From positions 496,001-560,000 of the forward strand of contig NZ_CP091976.1 of the NCBI RefSeq assembly GCF_029016285.1: DNA of 64,000 nucleotides, read 5' to 3'. Made by a program: the position numbers and the translations under genes. Below, piece by piece: positions 1 through 8,235 of the stretch; within the stretch, counting starts at the first letter, position 1, and every line of letters begins with the position of its first letter. Below the pieces are notes generated by a model. The model worked only from the letters and a program-made list of their open reading frames with translations. It was not told the DNA's origin and did not search any database. Origin of the DNA: Vibrio sp. DW001. Lineage in GTDB: Bacteria > Pseudomonadota > Gammaproteobacteria > Enterobacterales > Vibrionaceae.

Positions 1-106
1 TACTATTTAATTACAACAATCTCATGATTTTAAAGACTGAACCTTTACCATAAGGCAAAAAGAGGGTTATACATAATCTTATGTAATTTAAAGTTGTGAA
101 TAATTT

Positions 107-1438
107 ATGACGCTCAAAGAGATCCTTCAAATCCGTAATGTCCGCTACTTCTTGATGTTTCGAAGCAGCTACTTTGCGCGCTTTTACTACCCAGTATTCA
201 CCTTACTCTATTTAGATTACGGTTTAACCCTTTCTCAATTTGCCATGCTTAACGTGGTTTGGGCTGCAACCATTGTTCTTGCTGAAGTGCCATCGGGTGC
301 ATTTGCCGATACTTTAGGACGAAAAAAACTCGTGGTGCTATCTTCGGTTGTCATGTTTATTGAAATCACAATGATCGCCGTTGTTCCCACTGGCGATCCC
401 TCTTTGGTATTCATTGTATTTTTGATCAACCGAATATTAAGTGGCTTAGCTATGGCTTTGGCAAGCGGTGCCGATGAAGCCTTGGCTTACGACACGTTAA
501 AAGAGCAAGGCAAGGAAGAAGCGTGGCCGAGAGTCTTACAAGTCCAGCTTCGCATTTCCTCTAGTGTCGGCATTTTTGTCACTCTATTAGGTGCCGCTAT
601 GTATGATGTTAACTTTATGGCTAACATTTTCCATGCTCTCGGATTAGCCGAGCCCGAAAGTACCAAAGATCTGATGCGTATTCCCGTTTATGCCACTCTA
701 TTTGTCGCGATGATCGCCATTTATTCTGCGATAAACATGAGAGAAGAGAAAAAAGTATTACCAAGCAATCAGACCAAATTGGCAACAACCATAACAAGCC
801 TTAAATTAACGGCAACTACTGCTAAGTGGGTACTTGCTACACCTTATGTGCTCTTCATGTTGCTCTATTACAGCTTATTCGAACACACTTCGCGTATGTT
901 TTTAACCATGAACAGCCAATATTATCGTGCTATTGATATCCCCATTATCTATTTCGGCTTGATTGGCGCGGGGATAAGTTTGCTCCAAATTCTATTGGCA
1001 GGTAAAAGTCGTAGATTAGCGGAAAGCATGGATCCTAAAAGGTTTATTGTTGTTATGGGTTTAGCCGCTATGGCGACCTATTATTGGATTAGTCTGGGAT
1101 GGTCAATTTACGGGGTAATACCAGCACTGATCCTAATTTTCATTACTATGACTATGAACATTTTCATTAGTTATCACCTCAATAAAAAGACCGAATCACA
1201 CAACAGAGCAACCGTATTAAGCTTTAAGGGTTTGATGTTTAACCTCGGGTACGGCTCGATTGGTACCTTGTATGCCTACTACTATAAATTGGTGTCTCAG
1301 AACCACACCGAGCAACAAATAGAACAACACATTGACTTCTTAACCTCACTTTCTTCATTTTTCTATTATTTTACGTTTTTGTTCATTTCAATCAGTGCGG
1401 CATGCTATTTTAAGGATAAAAAGAAGGCGATTTTTTGA
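107..1438 (+). CDS. MFS family transporter
   Basis: A 443-residue integral membrane protein with about twelve hydrophobic segments. Around residues 63-75 it has the cytoplasmic loop motif A of the major facilitator superfamily (GAFADTLGRKK), so it is most likely a proton-coupled transporter of the inner membrane. The substrate cannot be told from sequence; drug or sugar-like efflux is typical for short MFS proteins of this type. The ATG at 107 is the first in frame and the N-terminus runs straight into the first membrane segment. It stands alone: an IS6-family element begins 13 bases after its stop, so any original downstream partner or terminator has been displaced. Family call is firm; specificity is unknown. 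Confidence 0.85.
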   Translation: MTLKEILQIRNVRYFLMFRSSYFARFYYPVFTLLYLDYGLTLSQFAMLNVVWAATIVLAEVPSGAFADTLGRKKLVVLSSVVMFIEITMIAVVPTGDPSLVFIVFLINRILSGLAMALASGADEALAYDTLKEQGKEEAWPRVLQVQLRISSSVGIFVTLLGAAMYDVNFMANIFHALGLAEPESTKDLMRIPVYATLFVAMIAIYSAINMREEKKVLPSNQTKLATTITSLKLTATTAKWVLATPYVLFMLLYYSLFEHTSRMFLTMNSQYYRAIDIPIIYFGLIGAGISLLQILLAGKSRRLAESMDPKRFIVVMGLAAMATYYWISLGWSIYGVIPALILIFITMTMNIFISYHLNKKTESHNRATVLSFKGLMFNLGYGSIGTLYAYYYKLVSQNHTEQQIEQHIDFLTSLSSFFYYFTFLFISISAACYFKDKKKAIF

Positions 1439-1451
1439 TAATAATTTTTTA

Positions 1452-2232
1452 GGTACTGTCAAGTTAACTGGTTTTAACCTCTACTGTTCGACGAAGGGTA
1501 GATTAACTAACGGTAATATCACGCCATTTGGCAAAAGCATCAGATCTTCGACTTTTGTAAAATTCAGCTCGACACAAATGTCTTTGCAAATTGAATACGT
1601 TGTAAACGAGCGAAAATATACTGAGAAAACGCTGTGCGTGCGCCCTACTTTTGAATTTTCTCATTTACCGCTCTCTCACTCTTTTTGGCTCATGGGAACT
1701 TTCACATCGATTATTATGATACTTTTCTTTATCATGAATTGAATCTGGAACCTGCTCCCTGTGAGCTACATCATAACTGCGAAGTTTATCTGTCACTATT
1801 TTCCAAGGGCTAACTCCTTGATTTATCGTTAACAGGCGGTTGAAGAAACGCTTGGCAGCCTTTCCATCTCTTTTTTTCTGGACCAGAATATCGATAACAT
1901 CACCATCCTGATCTACCGCTCGCCAAAGGTAGTGACGCTCTCCACGAATGTTAATATACACCTCGTCCATAAACCATGTGTCACCAAATCGACCGGCGTT
2001 TTTCTTGAGACGCTTACTATAGATACGTCCAAATTTGTTGCACCAATACCGAATCGTTTCGTAGCTTACGGTAATGCCTCGTTCTGCTAGAAGGTCTTCT
2101 ACATCCCTAAAACTCAAGCTAAAACGGTAGTACAACCAGACGGTGTGTCGGATGATTTCAGGAGGAAATCTGTGTCTTTTATATATGCTCATATGTAAAC
2201 ACTGCCATAGCATCGGTTAACTTGACAGTACC
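1452..2232 (-). mobile_element. IS6-family insertion sequence, 781 bp, probably inactive
   Basis: The element is bounded by perfect 17-bp inverted repeats, GGTACTGTCAAGTTAAC at 1452-1468 and its complement at 2216-2232, and contains one transposase gene on the minus strand. Size (about 0.8 kb), single ORF and DDE transposase fit the IS6/IS26 family. The 8 bases on each side (ATTTTTTA on the left, TCTAAGCG on the right) do not match, so the 8-bp target duplication usual for a simple IS6 insertion is absent. This suggests later recombination or deletion. The transposase has an in-frame stop, so the copy probably cannot move on its own. Confidence 0.88.
1503..2192 (-). pseudogene. IS6-family transposase, interrupted by one TAA codon
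   Basis: Reading from the ATG at 2192 (MSIYKRHRFPPEIIRH) gives an IS6-type DDE transposase. An N-terminal HTH (residues about 10-45) precedes the catalytic blocks WFMDEVYI (first Asp), IVTDKLRSY (second Asp) and NRCESSHEP (the Glu). At 1665-1667 a TAA stops the frame after RVRER. Beyond it the same frame continues for 53 more codons to a second stop at 1503-1505, starting MRKFKSRAHAQRF, which is what IS6 relatives have there (arginine-rich, aromatic tail). The gene thus carries a single nonsense mutation, probably CAA to TAA, rather than a truncation. The truncated product keeps all three catalytic residues but lacks the last quarter of the protein. Confidence 0.85.
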
Positions 2233-2492
2233 TCTAAGCGGTGTCATGTCTAGAAAGCCGCTGAACACTAGTTCGGATAAAATTTTATAAGGTAAATGCA
2301 TACATAGGGTGTATGAGAATTTCTACTCTAAGTAGGAAAGGGGCATTTTCGTGCGATAAAACGCCAACTGTTGTGGTTCAGTAAAAACGGCTATCAAGCA
2401 GTAAACTGACTCATTACTGGGTATTTCTGAGTTAACGATTTTGCTATTTTAACTAATAAAAGATTAATTGACGAATGCCAATGTATACTGAT
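2233..2492. other. Intergenic stretch right of the IS element
   Basis: About 260 bases between the IS right end and the stop of the solute-binding protein gene. I see no ORF with a start and ribosome site, no strong terminator and no repeat. It probably contains what was originally downstream of the MFS gene. Confidence 0.5.
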
Positions 2493-3251
2493 TTACTCTT
2501 CAACAATATTCGCAAAATCAAGATTATACTTTCTGCTTAATTGTTGGATCTCCCCACTCTCAATCATTTTTTTGAATTCCAGATTAAATTGGATTAAAAA
2601 ACCATCCAGTGTCCTTTTTCTTGAGAATCCATAATAACCTTTATTCACTATGATAGGTGGTAAGATCATTTTTACTTTATCTTTAATTTTCAGCTCATCA
2701 ATTAGCGTTGATGCGCTTCGGGGGTGGCTTACAAGTAAGTCAATTCTGTTCGCAAGTAACTTTTGGAAATTAGCTTTTACTGTATTCGTCGTCTCAATTC
2801 TTAAATTCTCCTTGTATTGGTCAAATTTTGCACCATAACTCCACCCTCTAGTAAGACCAATATGCAATCCTTTGAGCGAAGACAATTCATTGTCCCATTT
2901 AAAAGCGTTATCCGCCTTAACATAAAATACCATAGGATCTCGATAGAAAGCGTACTTAGTGTAATTCATGAACTTTTCTCTTTCAGCGGATTTATAAGGA
3001 CCTATCAATACATCTGCCTCACCACGTTCAATCATTTTTAAAGCTCTTTTAAAGGGGTATATTTCTATTTTTAGATCATGCCCTAGTCTATGAACAATTT
3101 TATTTGCTATGTCATAACCTAAACCATAAATTTCACCATCATGTTTCTGTTCCAATATAGATGGGAAAGTAGTTCCTACAAATACATACGTTTCAGCAAT
3201 AGCCTTGCTTGAGATAATGAAAGACAAAATCATAATAAAAACATATTTCAT
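2493..3251 (-). CDS. Periplasmic solute-binding protein, family 3, orphan
   Basis: A 252-residue secreted protein. A signal peptide (residues 1-19, ending SSKAIA) is followed by an SBP_bac_3 fold with the usual blocks GLGYDIANKI, YPFKRALKMI, EREKFMNYT and a C-terminal IESGEIQQLSRKY. Relatives bind polar amino acids or small acids for ABC importers, or act as free periplasmic sensors. No permease or ATPase gene adjoins it, so it may serve a distant transporter or have a sensory role. I prefer the ATG at 3251 because the GGGGG ribosome site sits about 9 bases upstream; the ATG at 3257 is only 3 bases from it. A related orphan protein lies at 40429-41142. Confidence 0.8.
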   Translation of the reverse strand: MKYVFIMILSFIISSKAIAETYVFVGTTFPSILEQKHDGEIYGLGYDIANKIVHRLGHDLKIEIYPFKRALKMIERGEADVLIGPYKSAEREKFMNYTKYAFYRDPMVFYVKADNAFKWDNELSSLKGLHIGLTRGWSYGAKFDQYKENLRIETTNTVKANFQKLLANRIDLLVSHPRSASTLIDELKIKDKVKMILPPIIVNKGYYGFSRKRTLDGFLIQFNLEFKKMIESGEIQQLSRKYNLDFANIVEE

Positions 3252-3257
3252 AACCAT

Positions 3258-3722
3258 TATCCCCCTTCTTTGTATTTTCGCTTACTTAAGCGACATAACA
3301 TCTTGATCTTTCGTATGCACAATTTCCCCCTGAGAAGGCAAGGCTCAAAATACCATTGAGCAGCTGAAAAACATAGGGGCTGAAACTATATCTCTAGATA
3401 ATTTGTCATTAAGGCGTATATGTATCATTTTCAAAATTATGCCTTTAGCAACAACAGACACAATTATCTGTACTGATGTCCAATAAAAAGGCTTACAACT
3501 TAAGATATTAACAGAAAACACTATCGAATCCCTCTCGGTATCCCACCGTTTTTTTCGTCAGCCAATCTTATAATTAGCTAAAATAAAATAAGAATCTCTT
3601 CTATCTTTACAAGAATAACGGCGATATCGCTACCAAATTAAGCAGAGGTTGTAACGTTGCTTTCTGTCACATGTGACAACCAGTTGAGTATATTTCTCAG
3701 TTAGATAACCATCAGGACAAGC
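3258..3722. promoter_or_regulatory. Intergenic region with a 14-bp palindrome before the antiporter gene
   Basis: This 465-base gap has no convincing gene. Around 3335-3480 there is a short open frame without a start codon that may be a coding relic. The perfect palindrome TGTCACATGTGACA at 3665-3678 lies 44 bases upstream of the antiporter ATG, a position suited to an operator. The cognate regulator is unknown. Confidence 0.45.
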
Positions 3723-5324
3723 ATGGATCCGCAGTTACTTTCGATTCACTACAGCGACCCATTATGGATAGCGATAGCCTTTATTTGCGGTCTGATAATA
3801 AAAACTTTTGGCCTACCTCCACTTGTTGGATTCCTTATCGCTGGTTTTATACTTAACGCGCTTGGAGCTAAAGGTGGCGGATTTCTGGGCGTATTGGCTG
3901 ATCTTGGTATCACCCTTTTATTGTTTTCCATCGGACTAAAATTAAAACCAAAGTCGCTTGTAAGGAATGAAGTGTGGGGGGTCGCAACGCTGCACATGAC
4001 GATTTCTACAGCACTTATCGCTTTCTTGATGATACTTCTCTCTTATACATCTATCCCTCTTATTTCAGAATTGGAGGTTGAGACCGCATTGATTATTGGT
4101 TTCGCCTTGTCTTTTTCTAGCACAGTTTTTGCGGTCAAAGTGCTCGATGAAAATGGAACAAACAATACGTTGCATGGACAGGTATCAATTGGTGTGCTGG
4201 TAATACAGGATATTGCAGCAGTCGTTTTTATCGCTATATCGATGGGAAATTTGCCCTCGATATGGACCTTTGCGCTGATAGCATTACTTCCACTTAGGTT
4301 TGTTCTGTTTAAAATATTCGATAAAGTTGGGCATGGTGAACTATTAATTCTTTTTGGTATTACCATGGCACTTGTTGGTGCCGATTTGTTTGAATTAGTG
4401 GGGATTAAGGGGGATGTAGGTGCTCTGGTGTTTGGCATGTTGCTTGCCAATCATCCAAAGTCAAATGAACTGGCAAAACACCTGCTTGGATTTAAAGAAC
4501 TATTTTTAGTGGGATTTTTTCTTAGTGTTGGTATGACGAGCATACCAAGTGGAAGCGAAGTTATGATCGCTTTATTATTTATTCTGTTCCTGCCAGTAAA
4601 AATAGCGATCTATTTTGGCTTGTTCAGTCTCTTTTATTTAAGAAGTAACTCAGCATGGCGAACATCACTTAACCTTGCGAGCTACAGTGAATTCGGTCTA
4701 ATTGTGAGTGCCATTGCCGTGTCGTCTGGCTGGCTATCCAATGAGTGGCTAGTGATTCTTTCTGTTGTGTTATCTATCTCATTTATCATTTCAGCGCCAA
4801 TGAACAATGCGGGAGATCGCTTATATGAACAATGTAAATCAAAACTAAACCGACTGGAAAGAAAAAAACGTTTGGTGGGCGAAGAGAACATTGAGTTAGC
4901 GCACATTAAGGCTGTCGTTTTTGGTATGGGAAGTATGGGGCAAGCGGCGTATAACGCTCTAGAACCAAGTTATTCTGGCAGTATCGCAGGTGTGGAGTTA
5001 GATAGAGAAAAGACCGCAAAGTACACTTCTATGGGGTTAAATGTGTTTACCGGAGATGTGACTAGCCCTGAATTCTGGATAAGAGCACCAGAACTACACC
5101 ATGGCCTAGAGTGGGTTTTGCTAACGCTGCCAAACCATGAGGCAAACATAAACTCTGTCATCCGTTTGAATAAGATGGGTTACCAAGGATGTATAGCAGT
5201 TACGGCCAAATACTATGACGAAGAGCAAGAGCTAAAGGCACTAGGAGTAAATCACACATTCAATACTTGCACCGTAGCTAGCCTAGAGTTCGCGAATGAA
5301 CTACAAACTTTCGTTAAGAAATAG
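3723..5324 (+). CDS. Kef-type cation:proton antiporter (CPA2) with C-terminal TrkA-N domain
   Basis: A 533-residue inner-membrane protein. The N-terminal about 380 residues form the multi-helix Na+/H+ exchanger fold (blocks FGLPPLVGFLIAGFILN, DLGITLLLFSIGLKLKP, VQDIAAVVF in the form LVIQDIAAVVF). The C-terminal about 130 residues form a Rossmann RCK/TrkA-N domain with a dinucleotide-binding VFGMGSMGQAA near residue 400. Such proteins export K+ (or exchange Na+) under nucleotide control; KefB and KefC also respond to glutathione adducts. There is no RCK-C domain and no KefF/KefG partner nearby, so glutathione gating is unproven. The gene stands alone, with a palindromic candidate operator 44 bases upstream of the start. 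Confidence 0.85.
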   Translation: MDPQLLSIHYSDPLWIAIAFICGLIIKTFGLPPLVGFLIAGFILNALGAKGGGFLGVLADLGITLLLFSIGLKLKPKSLVRNEVWGVATLHMTISTALIAFLMILLSYTSIPLISELEVETALIIGFALSFSSTVFAVKVLDENGTNNTLHGQVSIGVLVIQDIAAVVFIAISMGNLPSIWTFALIALLPLRFVLFKIFDKVGHGELLILFGITMALVGADLFELVGIKGDVGALVFGMLLANHPKSNELAKHLLGFKELFLVGFFLSVGMTSIPSGSEVMIALLFILFLPVKIAIYFGLFSLFYLRSNSAWRTSLNLASYSEFGLIVSAIAVSSGWLSNEWLVILSVVLSISFIISAPMNNAGDRLYEQCKSKLNRLERKKRLVGEENIELAHIKAVVFGMGSMGQAAYNALEPSYSGSIAGVELDREKTAKYTSMGLNVFTGDVTSPEFWIRAPELHHGLEWVLLTLPNHEANINSVIRLNKMGYQGCIAVTAKYYDEEQELKALGVNHTFNTCTVASLEFANELQTFVKK

Positions 5325-5431
5325 CCCGTTTTTCTGCCATGCAGATCAGGTTGATTTTTACGACCTTAGTAACTGAAAATAAGAAAATCACTTAATAAAG
5401 CGACTCGTAGAAATATTCTTATATCTAGAGA

Positions 5432-5677
5432 TTACTTAAAGGTAACCTCAATAAAATGTGGGTTATCAATTAAAACTTCCAGTTTAGCTATACCATCCAA
5501 TTCAATCAGAATAACTGTTTCGTCAGTATTAAGTTTGATGCATTCATTACGACTTTCATTACGAATTGTATCAAGAGCAACACCTCTTATAGGTTCCCCT
5601 TCTTTCATCGTTAATCTAACCGGATAACGGTATAAACAAGCTATTTCAATATAATCATATTCACTGCAACTTATCAT
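5432..5677 (-). CDS. rof: Rho-binding anti-terminator, Rof (YaeO) family
   Basis: An 81-residue acidic small protein with the Rof layout. The N-terminus is SCSEYDYIEIACLYRYPVRL, where Rof has a Cys-Asp-Tyr-Asp box, followed by the beta-barrel stretch LTMKEGEPIRGVALDTI and a C-terminal ELDGIAKLEVL. Rof binds Rho hexamers and reduces Rho-dependent termination, by family knowledge. The length (81 against about 84 in E. coli) is normal. The gene is single, 240 bases upstream of the DUF2797 gene's stop on the same strand, and I see no operon partner. Confidence is moderate to good because the protein is short but the motif pattern fits. Confidence 0.75.
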   Translation of the reverse strand: MISCSEYDYIEIACLYRYPVRLTMKEGEPIRGVALDTIRNESRNECIKLNTDETVILIELDGIAKLEVLIDNPHFIEVTFK

Positions 5678-5922
5678 AAGACTCGCCTCTACAATGGATT
5701 ACTTACTGTAAGGTTGAACATCAGTTATTGCAACAATCTCAAAAAACAATGTATCAATGACCATTCAGCACCCGGTATTCTTCTTAAAAAATCTCAATTT
5801 ATACATCCATGTATAGAATAAAATATGATTATTTAAATTTGAAAATCTGTATGTTTTGCATTCCTTTGAGTGCATCTCCTGTTTATTTTCTCGGATCAAC
5901 GATTCGAATTCTATATTCCGAG

Positions 5923-6747
5923 CTAAGCACTTACTTCAATCTCATAAGAAGTAAATTTCCGAATGTTAATCACGCCAGTATCAAATATCAAATATTGTCC
6001 TTTAATGCCTTGTAATATACCTGTCACTTCAGGGTTCTTATCAAAGTTATGTGAAGTAATCTTGGTTGGATGAGCAGTCACTGGATAATGTATCTCAGTC
6101 GTCAACTCGGTTAACACCTGTATCGCGTCCGCTCCAAACTGCTGCTTAATTTCCTCTACCTTTTCGGTTACCAAGGGCAGAAGTTCAGCAAATTTGTCAG
6201 ATAAATCCATTGCATCACCGTCTTGCTTTAATAAGGTCCGCCAATTGGTTTTGTCTGAGATATGTTTCGCAAGTTCAATCTCAATCAATCCAGAGATATA
6301 ACGAGTTTTCACTTTGAAAATAGGTAGACCTTGGGTGGCCCCCTGATCAATCCATCTTGTCGGGATTTGGTTGTGACGCGTGATACCGACCTTTAAGCTA
6401 GAGGTATTAGACAGATACACATAATGGTCAATCATGCAGTTCTCTTCGCCCCATTGCGGCTCACGACATGTACCTTGGTCGTAGTGGCACGTTTCAGGTT
6501 TCATAATGCACATGTCGCAACTAGCCAATTTCCTCATGCACACAAAACAGTGGCCTTGCGAGTAGCTCTTTTTGGTCTTTTTACCGCATGAACTGCAGAA
6601 GATATTACCGGTATGAGTAAGTGTAATCGTTTGACCTACGTATGGATTGAGATCAATCTCTGAGTCTCCAACAGGTAAACGGTAAAACACCGCGTCTCCT
6701 AGATTGGCTCGCATTTTACTCAAGGTTCCTTTCGCTAAAATAGACAT
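5923..6747 (-). CDS. DUF2797 zinc-finger protein
   Basis: A 274-residue protein of the DUF2797 family, whose function is not established. Cysteine pairs CSSCGKK, CFVCMRK, CDMC and CHYDQGTC between about residues 52 and 95 make one or two zinc sites. They are followed by a stretch VYLSNTSSLKVGITRHNQIPTRWIDQGA that resembles the start of a GIY-YIG nuclease domain (Y...Y, KVG, R). The C-terminal half is alpha-rich with the block HYPVTAHPTKITSHNFDKNPEV typical of the family. It reads from ATG at 6747. It has no operon partners. The GIY-YIG likeness is my observation; nuclease activity should not be assumed. Confidence 0.8.
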   Translation of the reverse strand: MSILAKGTLSKMRANLGDAVFYRLPVGDSEIDLNPYVGQTITLTHTGNIFCSSCGKKTKKSYSQGHCFVCMRKLASCDMCIMKPETCHYDQGTCREPQWGEENCMIDHYVYLSNTSSLKVGITRHNQIPTRWIDQGATQGLPIFKVKTRYISGLIEIELAKHISDKTNWRTLLKQDGDAMDLSDKFAELLPLVTEKVEEIKQQFGADAIQVLTELTTEIHYPVTAHPTKITSHNFDKNPEVTGILQGIKGQYLIFDTGVINIRKFTSYEIEVSA

Positions 6748-7227
6748 GCCTTACCTACTACTTTTGTTATTATGAATATTCATTGATTGAATTGTAGCAA
6801 AGAAGCGTCGCTCATAGGATTATCTAATCACATTATTCTACTGCATTGACTTCACATATAATCAAACACCAACTTATTGGCACAATCACGGAATTCACCG
6901 TAATAAAACTAGGTTGGAACCGTAAGCAGCGCAACAATGCTTACACACAGAATTTCAAGCCCGTGAACATTTCTTCAATCGTTATCACAAAGCTAAAAAG
7001 ATATTTCTAACAAGTAATTTCGATCTTCAACTTATAGAAATTTCACCCAAGGTCCCAAATCAATTTGATAGTAATCGTGAAAATATTACTTGGGAACCTG
7101 AATGTCCATGGTATCCAATACTAAAGAGCCCGCTTAATCAGCGAGATCTTTAGTAGGTGTCTAATTCGGCATTATGGAGCACTTTCTTTACAGGTTATGT
7201 CCTTTTATTTTTGGAGCGAAGATAACA
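6748..7227. other. Intergenic region with a start-less open frame
   Basis: This 480-base gap holds an open frame on the plus strand from 6926 to the TAG at 7151-7153 (75 codons). It has no start codon and a stop immediately before it. Its translation looks protein-like (for example HFFNRYHKAKKIF and WEPECPWYP), so it may be the tail of a lost gene. The family was not recognised. Its last part overlaps a degraded copy of the PFOR gene end. Confidence 0.35.
7123..7172 (-). pseudogene. Remnant copy of the PFOR gene 3' end and terminator
   Basis: On the minus strand this reads ...NAELDTY-stop, against the true PFOR C-terminus ...HAELDTH-stop at 8236-8258; the last 23 bases match at 20 positions. 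The bases beyond the stop match too: AAAGAGCCCGCT at 7123-7134 equals the arm of the PFOR terminator at 8202-8213. The second arm is mutated (AGCGAGATC). It is therefore a decayed duplicate of the final codons plus terminator of the gene at 8236-11835, separated from it by the TetR and zinc-ribbon genes. Confidence 0.75.
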
Positions 7228-7413
7228 TTAACTCAACTGCTCATTTGGCTGTCTGTTCTTATCTTTCCGCATATTCCAGACATAGACAGGGGAAGATGAA
7301 GCACACTCATCACACACAATATGCACTTCTTTTTCATCCCCTCCCCAAGCCGGGTACAGGTACTCTATCGACAGTTTTTTGTTGCCACAAAACGGGCAAG
7401 ATTTATGATTCAT
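7228..7413 (-). CDS. Small zinc-ribbon protein, Lar-like
   Basis: A 61-residue protein with two CxxC knuckles, CPFCGNKKL near the N-terminus and CDECASSSP in the middle. The spacing resembles the Lar family of restriction-alleviation zinc ribbons of phages and chromosomes. A purine-rich GGGGAAAG lies about 8 bases before the ATG. It starts 20 bases after the stop of the TetR gene on the same strand, so the two may be co-transcribed. Function is unknown. Lar proteins of phage Rac relieve type I restriction, but similarity here rests only on the zinc ribbon. An overlapping plus-strand frame looks like a shadow. Confidence 0.65.
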   Translation of the reverse strand: MNHKSCPFCGNKKLSIEYLYPAWGGDEKEVHIVCDECASSSPVYVWNMRKDKNRQPNEQLS

Positions 7414-7433
7414 TTCAAACTTTCCCCACAGTA

Positions 7434-8042
7434 TTATTCTTTTTCTGGTACTTCTAATAGGTAGTCTAGAATTCTCAGTACTTTGGCCAGTTCGTTACGG
7501 GCATCAAATGAATGCTGTGTTACTGCCATCGAGAACAACCCTTCCATCATTAAATTAAAGCTGGTCACCACATCGTCGGCATTTACCCTTGATGACAAGT
7601 CATATTTTTCATTTATGGCTTCTGTCATACATGCCCGTATGTAACGAGAACACTCATCAAAGCATTGTTGCACCGAATCGCTTTCGGTAATTTCGAGGCA
7701 GACAATAGACATACGATAGAAGCGAATCATTTCATCCAGATTCGTATTGATGATTTTTTTGATTTCAAGCAACGGATTTTCGGATGTCGCCACATTGCCA
7801 AAGTCAGATTTCAGTTGTTGTTCGAAGTCATGGACTATGGCGATGAAAATCTGCTCTTTACTAGAAAAGTAGTGGTAAATAGCCCCTTTAGATAGTTCGG
7901 TAGCCGCCATAATTTCTTTCATAGTAGCCTTGTGATAGCCATTACTAATAAAAATTTCCATAGAACACCGAAGGATTTGAATTCGCCTTTCCTGTTCTGA
8001 TTTATGCTTAGTACCTTGCTTACTTTTCATCGCTTCGTTCAT
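7434..8042 (-). CDS. TetR/AcrR family transcriptional regulator
   Basis: A 202-residue repressor. The N-terminal HTH reads ATMKEIMAATELSKGAIYHYFSSKEQIF (about residues 38-65), the classic TetR recognition helix with the YHYF signature. The rest is helical ligand-binding domain. It starts with ATG at 8042. The intergenic space upstream contains ACCG-CA-CGGT followed by another CGGT (8064-8077), a likely operator. A divergent 24-codon ORF at 8114-8188 appears to be what is left of the former target gene. It is probably co-transcribed with the zinc-ribbon gene. The regulated function is not known. Confidence 0.88.
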   Translation of the reverse strand: MNEAMKSKQGTKHKSEQERRIQILRCSMEIFISNGYHKATMKEIMAATELSKGAIYHYFSSKEQIFIAIVHDFEQQLKSDFGNVATSENPLLEIKKIINTNLDEMIRFYRMSIVCLEITESDSVQQCFDECSRYIRACMTEAINEKYDLSSRVNADDVVTSFNLMMEGLFSMAVTQHSFDARNELAKVLRILDYLLEVPEKE

Positions 8043-8063
8043 ATTTACCCAAAATCAAAATAA

Positions 8064-8077
8064 ACCGCACGGTCGGT
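8064..8077. promoter_or_regulatory. Candidate TetR operator
   Basis: ACCG-CA-CGGT (8064-8073), an exact inverted repeat, runs directly into a second CGGT (8074-8077) and overlaps a TATAAT at 8077-8082 on the plus strand. It lies 22 bases upstream of the TetR start and 37 bases upstream of the divergent small ORF. Confidence 0.5.
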
Positions 8078-8113
8078 ATAATAGAATGAGTTCAAATGTA
8101 AGTAAAGAGGAAC

Positions 8114-8188
8114 ATGGATAACAACCAATCAGATATGAGATGGAGCGGTTTTGCGGCTCTACGAAAGGGACGGGGCGAAACTCATTGA
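8114..8188 (+). pseudogene. 24-codon ORF, probable 5' remnant of a lost TetR target gene
   Basis: An ATG at 8114 with AAGAGG ribosome site 5 bases upstream opens 24 codons (MDNNQSDMRWSGFAALRKGR...) and ends at TGA 8186-8188. It follows a TATAAT and the TetR operator, exactly where a divergent target gene would begin. The reading stops just before the PFOR terminator. I take it to be the start of a gene cut off by the rearrangement that left two copies of the PFOR end. It could instead be a true small peptide gene. Confidence 0.4.
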
Positions 8189-8204
8189 ATACTTCAACAC
8201 GAAA

Positions 8205-8227
8205 GAGCCCGCTGATTAAGCGGGCTC
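8205..8227 (-). terminator. Hairpin terminator after the PFOR gene
   Basis: GAGCCCGCT-GATTA-AGCGGGCTC gives a 9-bp perfect stem with a 5-base loop, 9 bases beyond the PFOR stop. On the minus strand only a short TTT follows, so the T-run is weak; the stem is symmetric and could serve both directions. Confidence 0.7.
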
Positions 8228-8235
8228 AGTGCCAT

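Noticed and set aside
1395..1742. 115-codon plus-strand ORF across the MFS gene end and the IS element
   Set aside because: It reads through the IS left end and the antisense of the transposase tail; it has no ribosome site and no protein-like motif.
7197..7457. 86-codon plus-strand ORF
   Set aside because: It overlaps the zinc-ribbon gene antisense; the minus-strand reading has CxxC motifs and a ribosome site, and this one has none.
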